Positions 13,489-15,592 of a stretch of DNA of 15,592 nucleotides are shown in pieces (the first letter of the stretch is position 1; each line of letters begins with the position of its first letter). Source of the DNA: Cyclobacteriaceae bacterium. GTDB taxonomy: Bacteria > Bacteroidota > Bacteroidia > Cytophagales > Cyclobacteriaceae. Position numbers and translations under genes: made by a program. The stretch covers positions 1 to 15,592 of the forward strand of contig JALOMY010000119.1 in assembly GCA_025455225.1 (NCBI GenBank). The letters are read 5' to 3'. Under the pieces are notes generated by a model that was not told the DNA's origin, made no database searches, and was given only the letters and a program-made list of their open reading frames with translations.

Positions 13489-13574
13489 AGTTATCCAGCA
13501 TTTACCAGTAATTTAAGTTTACGAATGAGCTCCGTGAGTTTGATTTCAATCCATAATTCATGGTTAGTAAGGAA

Positions 13575-14210
13575 ATGACAAAGTGTATAATTGAACTTCA
13601 TTACCTCCCTTGCATAACCTACTTCGCCACACTTTCCAGGTTCAGGAAAGTTATGCTTGAGCGGCATGAGTATTATGAGAAACAAACGTATCGGAACCGA
13701 TGCTTAATCAATACAGCTAATGGGCCGGAACGGTTGACTATTCCGGTAACCTCTAAACATGGTAAAGTTCCCATTACTGAAGTCCGGATTGATTATTCGC
13801 AAAAGTGGCTGAACATCCATAGACGTGCCATTGAATCGGCTTATCGAAATGCGCCTTACTATGAATATTATATCGATGATCTGCTGGCGCCACTTCAGAA
13901 GAGGTACGTATTTTTGTACGATTTAAATTTCGAATTGCTGACAATCTGTCTTAAGTGGCTAAATCTCCCCATTACCCTGGCTGAAAGTCTGACGTACCAA
14001 AAAACTGCCGGGGAGGAAATCATTGACTTGCGAAATGCCATTCAGGCTAAAAATCAGGAGGGTTACGCAAATTACTTTGAAGGTATTGAGTACCAACAAG
14101 TTTTTGGCAAACCCTTTGTCAAAAATCTTAGCCTGGTCGACCTGATGTTTTGTGAAGGACCAAACGCATTGTCAGTTATAAGGGTTATTGCGTCCCGAAT
14201 GAACATTTAA
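13575..14210 (+). CDS. WbqC family protein
   Basis: The product has 211 residues from the ATG at 13575, or 216 from 13560. The inner start is chosen because the family begins near IELHYLPCITYF. Conserved parts are the early YEKQTYRNRCLI, RLTIPVTSKHGKVPITEV, the DYSQKWLNIHRRAIESAYRNAPYYEYY block (very conserved in the family), and LSLVDLMFCEGPNAL at the C-terminus. WbqC-like proteins occur in O-antigen and sugar gene clusters, and the enzyme activity is not firmly known. It follows the YciO-type gene by 86 bases on the same strand and probably shares its transcript. No sugar-synthesis genes are nearby, so a role in O-antigen is not supported by context. Confidence 0.88.
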   Translation: MTKCIIELHYLPCITYFATLSRFRKVMLERHEYYEKQTYRNRCLINTANGPERLTIPVTSKHGKVPITEVRIDYSQKWLNIHRRAIESAYRNAPYYEYYIDDLLAPLQKRYVFLYDLNFELLTICLKWLNLPITLAESLTYQKTAGEEIIDLRNAIQAKNQEGYANYFEGIEYQQVFGKPFVKNLSLVDLMFCEGPNALSVIRVIASRMNI

Positions 14211-14326
14211 AACAGGCCGAACGTTTTAAGAAATGCGATCCTTATTTAGGCCCAAATTGGGTACAGGGCAGCAAAAAAATTGAACTGAAAAGCCTACATT
14301 TACCATAATTTCATTCTGTATACTAC

Positions 14327-15592
14327 ATGGAAGCTAAATTCTCCAACCGGGTTAAAGAAGTTATATCGCTGAGTCGTGAAGAAGCTTTACGTCTTGGCCA
14401 CGACTACATTGGCACCGAACATTTATTACTGGGACTGATTCGCGAAGGTGAAGGTGTTGCAGTAGGGGTTCTTAAAAAGTTGGGTGTTCCGCTGGATGCC
14501 CTGCGCAGTGAGATTGAAAAAATTTCTAAAGGAACTGCCACCCATGAGATCAAAAACCTGGCTAACATTCCGTTGACAAAAGCCTCGGAGAAAGTTCTGA
14601 AGATAACCTACCTCGAAGCTAAGATTTTTAAAGCTCAGTTAATTGGTACGGAGCATCTGTTGCTTTCCATTCTTCGTGATAACGACAACCTGGCTACACA
14701 GATTCTGAAGAAGTTTGATGTGAACTACGAAACTGTTAAAGAAATGCTGGAGTATCAGCATGAAGGACCTCAGGCTGCTTCCGACACCGATGATCCGGAT
14801 GATGATTCATCACGTATTTTCGGAGCCGGTGGAGGAAGCAAGGAAAAGAAGGGTACTGAAAAATCACGTACACCTGTCCTTGACAATTTTGGAAGAGACC
14901 TTACCCGCCTGGCTGAAGACGGCAAGCTTGATCCGATCGTAGGTCGTGAAAAAGAAATTGAACGAGTAGCCCAGATTCTGAGCCGCAGAAAGAAGAACAA
15001 TCCGATTCTGATTGGTGAACCGGGTGTAGGTAAAACCGCAATTGCCGAAGGTCTGGCCCTTCGCATCGTACAAAAGAAAGTTTCACGCGTGTTGTTTGGC
15101 AAGCGCGTAGTTACTCTCGATCTCGCATCATTGGTAGCAGGAACTAAATACCGCGGTCAGTTTGAAGAACGGATGAAGGCCGTTATGAACGAATTGGAAA
15201 AATCACCCGATGTAATCCTGTTCATTGATGAACTGCATACAATTGTTGGTGCAGGTGGGGCTTCCGGTTCTTTAGATGCGTCCAACATGTTTAAACCTGC
15301 ATTAGCCCGAGGCGAAATACAGTGCATTGGCGCAACTACATTAGATGAATATCGCCAGTACATTGAAAAGGATGGTGCATTGGCTCGCAGATTCCAAATG
15401 GTGATGGTGGATTCTACTACTCCGGAAGAAACGATCCAGATCCTGGATAACATCAAGGAGAAATATGAAGATCACCACCATGTAATCTATACACCTGAAG
15501 CAATTCAGGCTTGCGTGAAATTATCCGACCGCTACATCAGCGATCGTTTCCTTCCGGATAAGGCCATCGATGTTATGGACGAAGCCGGTGCA
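14327..15592 (+). CDS. clpC: ClpC/ClpA-type AAA+ unfoldase, N-terminal half, cut by the window end
   Basis: 422 codons are present from the ATG at 14327 and the frame is open at the right edge. Residues 1-145 hold the two Clp N-domain repeats (SREEALRLGHDYIGTEHLLLG and AKIFKAQLIGTEHLLLSIL). A flexible acidic then glycine-rich linker follows (DTDDPDDDSSRIFGAGGGS). The first AAA+ domain starts near PVLDNFGRDLTRLAEDGKLDPIVGR, with Walker A GEPGVGKT (230-237) and Walker B VILFIDE (296-302), then GATTLDEYRQYIEKDGALARRF with the arginine finger. The UVR middle region and second AAA+ domain should follow outside the window. ClpC unfolds substrates for ClpP and in Bacteroidota is the likely partner of ClpS. 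The 116-base upstream gap has a near-consensus TACATTTA (14295-14302). Confidence 0.96.
   Translation, partial: MEAKFSNRVKEVISLSREEALRLGHDYIGTEHLLLGLIREGEGVAVGVLKKLGVPLDALRSEIEKISKGTATHEIKNLANIPLTKASEKVLKITYLEAKIFKAQLIGTEHLLLSILRDNDNLATQILKKFDVNYETVKEMLEYQHEGPQAASDTDDPDDDSSRIFGAGGGSKEKKGTEKSRTPVLDNFGRDLTRLAEDGKLDPIVGREKEIERVAQILSRRKKNNPILIGEPGVGKTAIAEGLALRIVQKKVSRVLFGKRVVTLDLASLVAGTKYRGQFEERMKAVMNELEKSPDVILFIDELHTIVGAGGASGSLDASNMFKPALARGEIQCIGATTLDEYRQYIEKDGALARRFQMVMVDSTTPEETIQILDNIKEKYEDHHHVIYTPEAIQACVKLSDRYISDRFLPDKAIDVMDEAGA

Noticed and set aside
14156..14308. A 50-codon open stretch in the +2 frame overlapping the end of the WbqC gene and running to TAA at 14306-14308, as if the protein were frameshifted.
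   Set aside because: WbqC proteins normally end soon after the FCEGPNAL motif, which is present in the main frame. The stretch has no ATG and no recognisable domain.

Overview
The window looks like core chromosome of a member of the Bacteroidota, most likely Cytophagales (Cyclobacteriaceae-like). The clues are protein families with Bacteroidota-type sequences (a carboxypeptidase-D-regulatory-domain surface protein, a ClpS with the short Bacteroidota form, a WbqC protein, a DoxX plus Tat-exported Gfo/Idh pair), moderate GC, and promoter boxes of the Bacteroidota form (TAnnTTTG near -7, with TTG near -33 before the tRNA). I saw no insertion sequence, phage gene, CRISPR array, toxin-antitoxin pair or known defence island. 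Most of the content is housekeeping.

Layout, left to right. (1) 170-1387 (+): secreted or surface protein with a carboxypeptidase-regulatory-like domain. (2) 3710-1420 (-): clpS, recR and a class I aminotransferase. (3) 3798-5279 (+): sodium:solute symporter, divergent from clpS. (4) 6132-5344 (-): an alkyltransferase-like DNA repair protein followed by a small secreted protein. (5) 6183-7727 (+): an exported protein with three Ig-like modules and a charged helical C-terminus, sharing a very short divergent promoter region with the repair gene. (6) 7807-7893 (+): tRNA-Ser(UGA) with a good promoter. (7) 8071-10212 (+): DoxX membrane protein and Tat-exported Gfo/Idh/MocA protein, ended by a strong hairpin terminator. 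(8) 12771-10308 (-): mltG, a 4HBT thioesterase and a YihY/BrkB membrane protein, joined by 1-4 base start/stop overlaps. (9) 12865-14210 (+): a YciO-type Sua5/YrdC-family protein and a WbqC-family protein. (10) 14327 to the right edge (+): clpC, cut by the window end.

How the genes may work together. ClpS and ClpC are the adaptor and unfoldase of one protease pathway and lie about 10.6 kb apart. The mltG-thioesterase-BrkB group is a tightly coupled envelope operon. The DoxX and Gfo/Idh pair probably forms a membrane plus periplasm redox unit.

No clear new system is visible. The least explained parts are the Ig-module/helical protein at 6183-7727, the 99-residue secreted beta-domain protein at 5344-5643, and several perfect inverted repeats in intergenic DNA.
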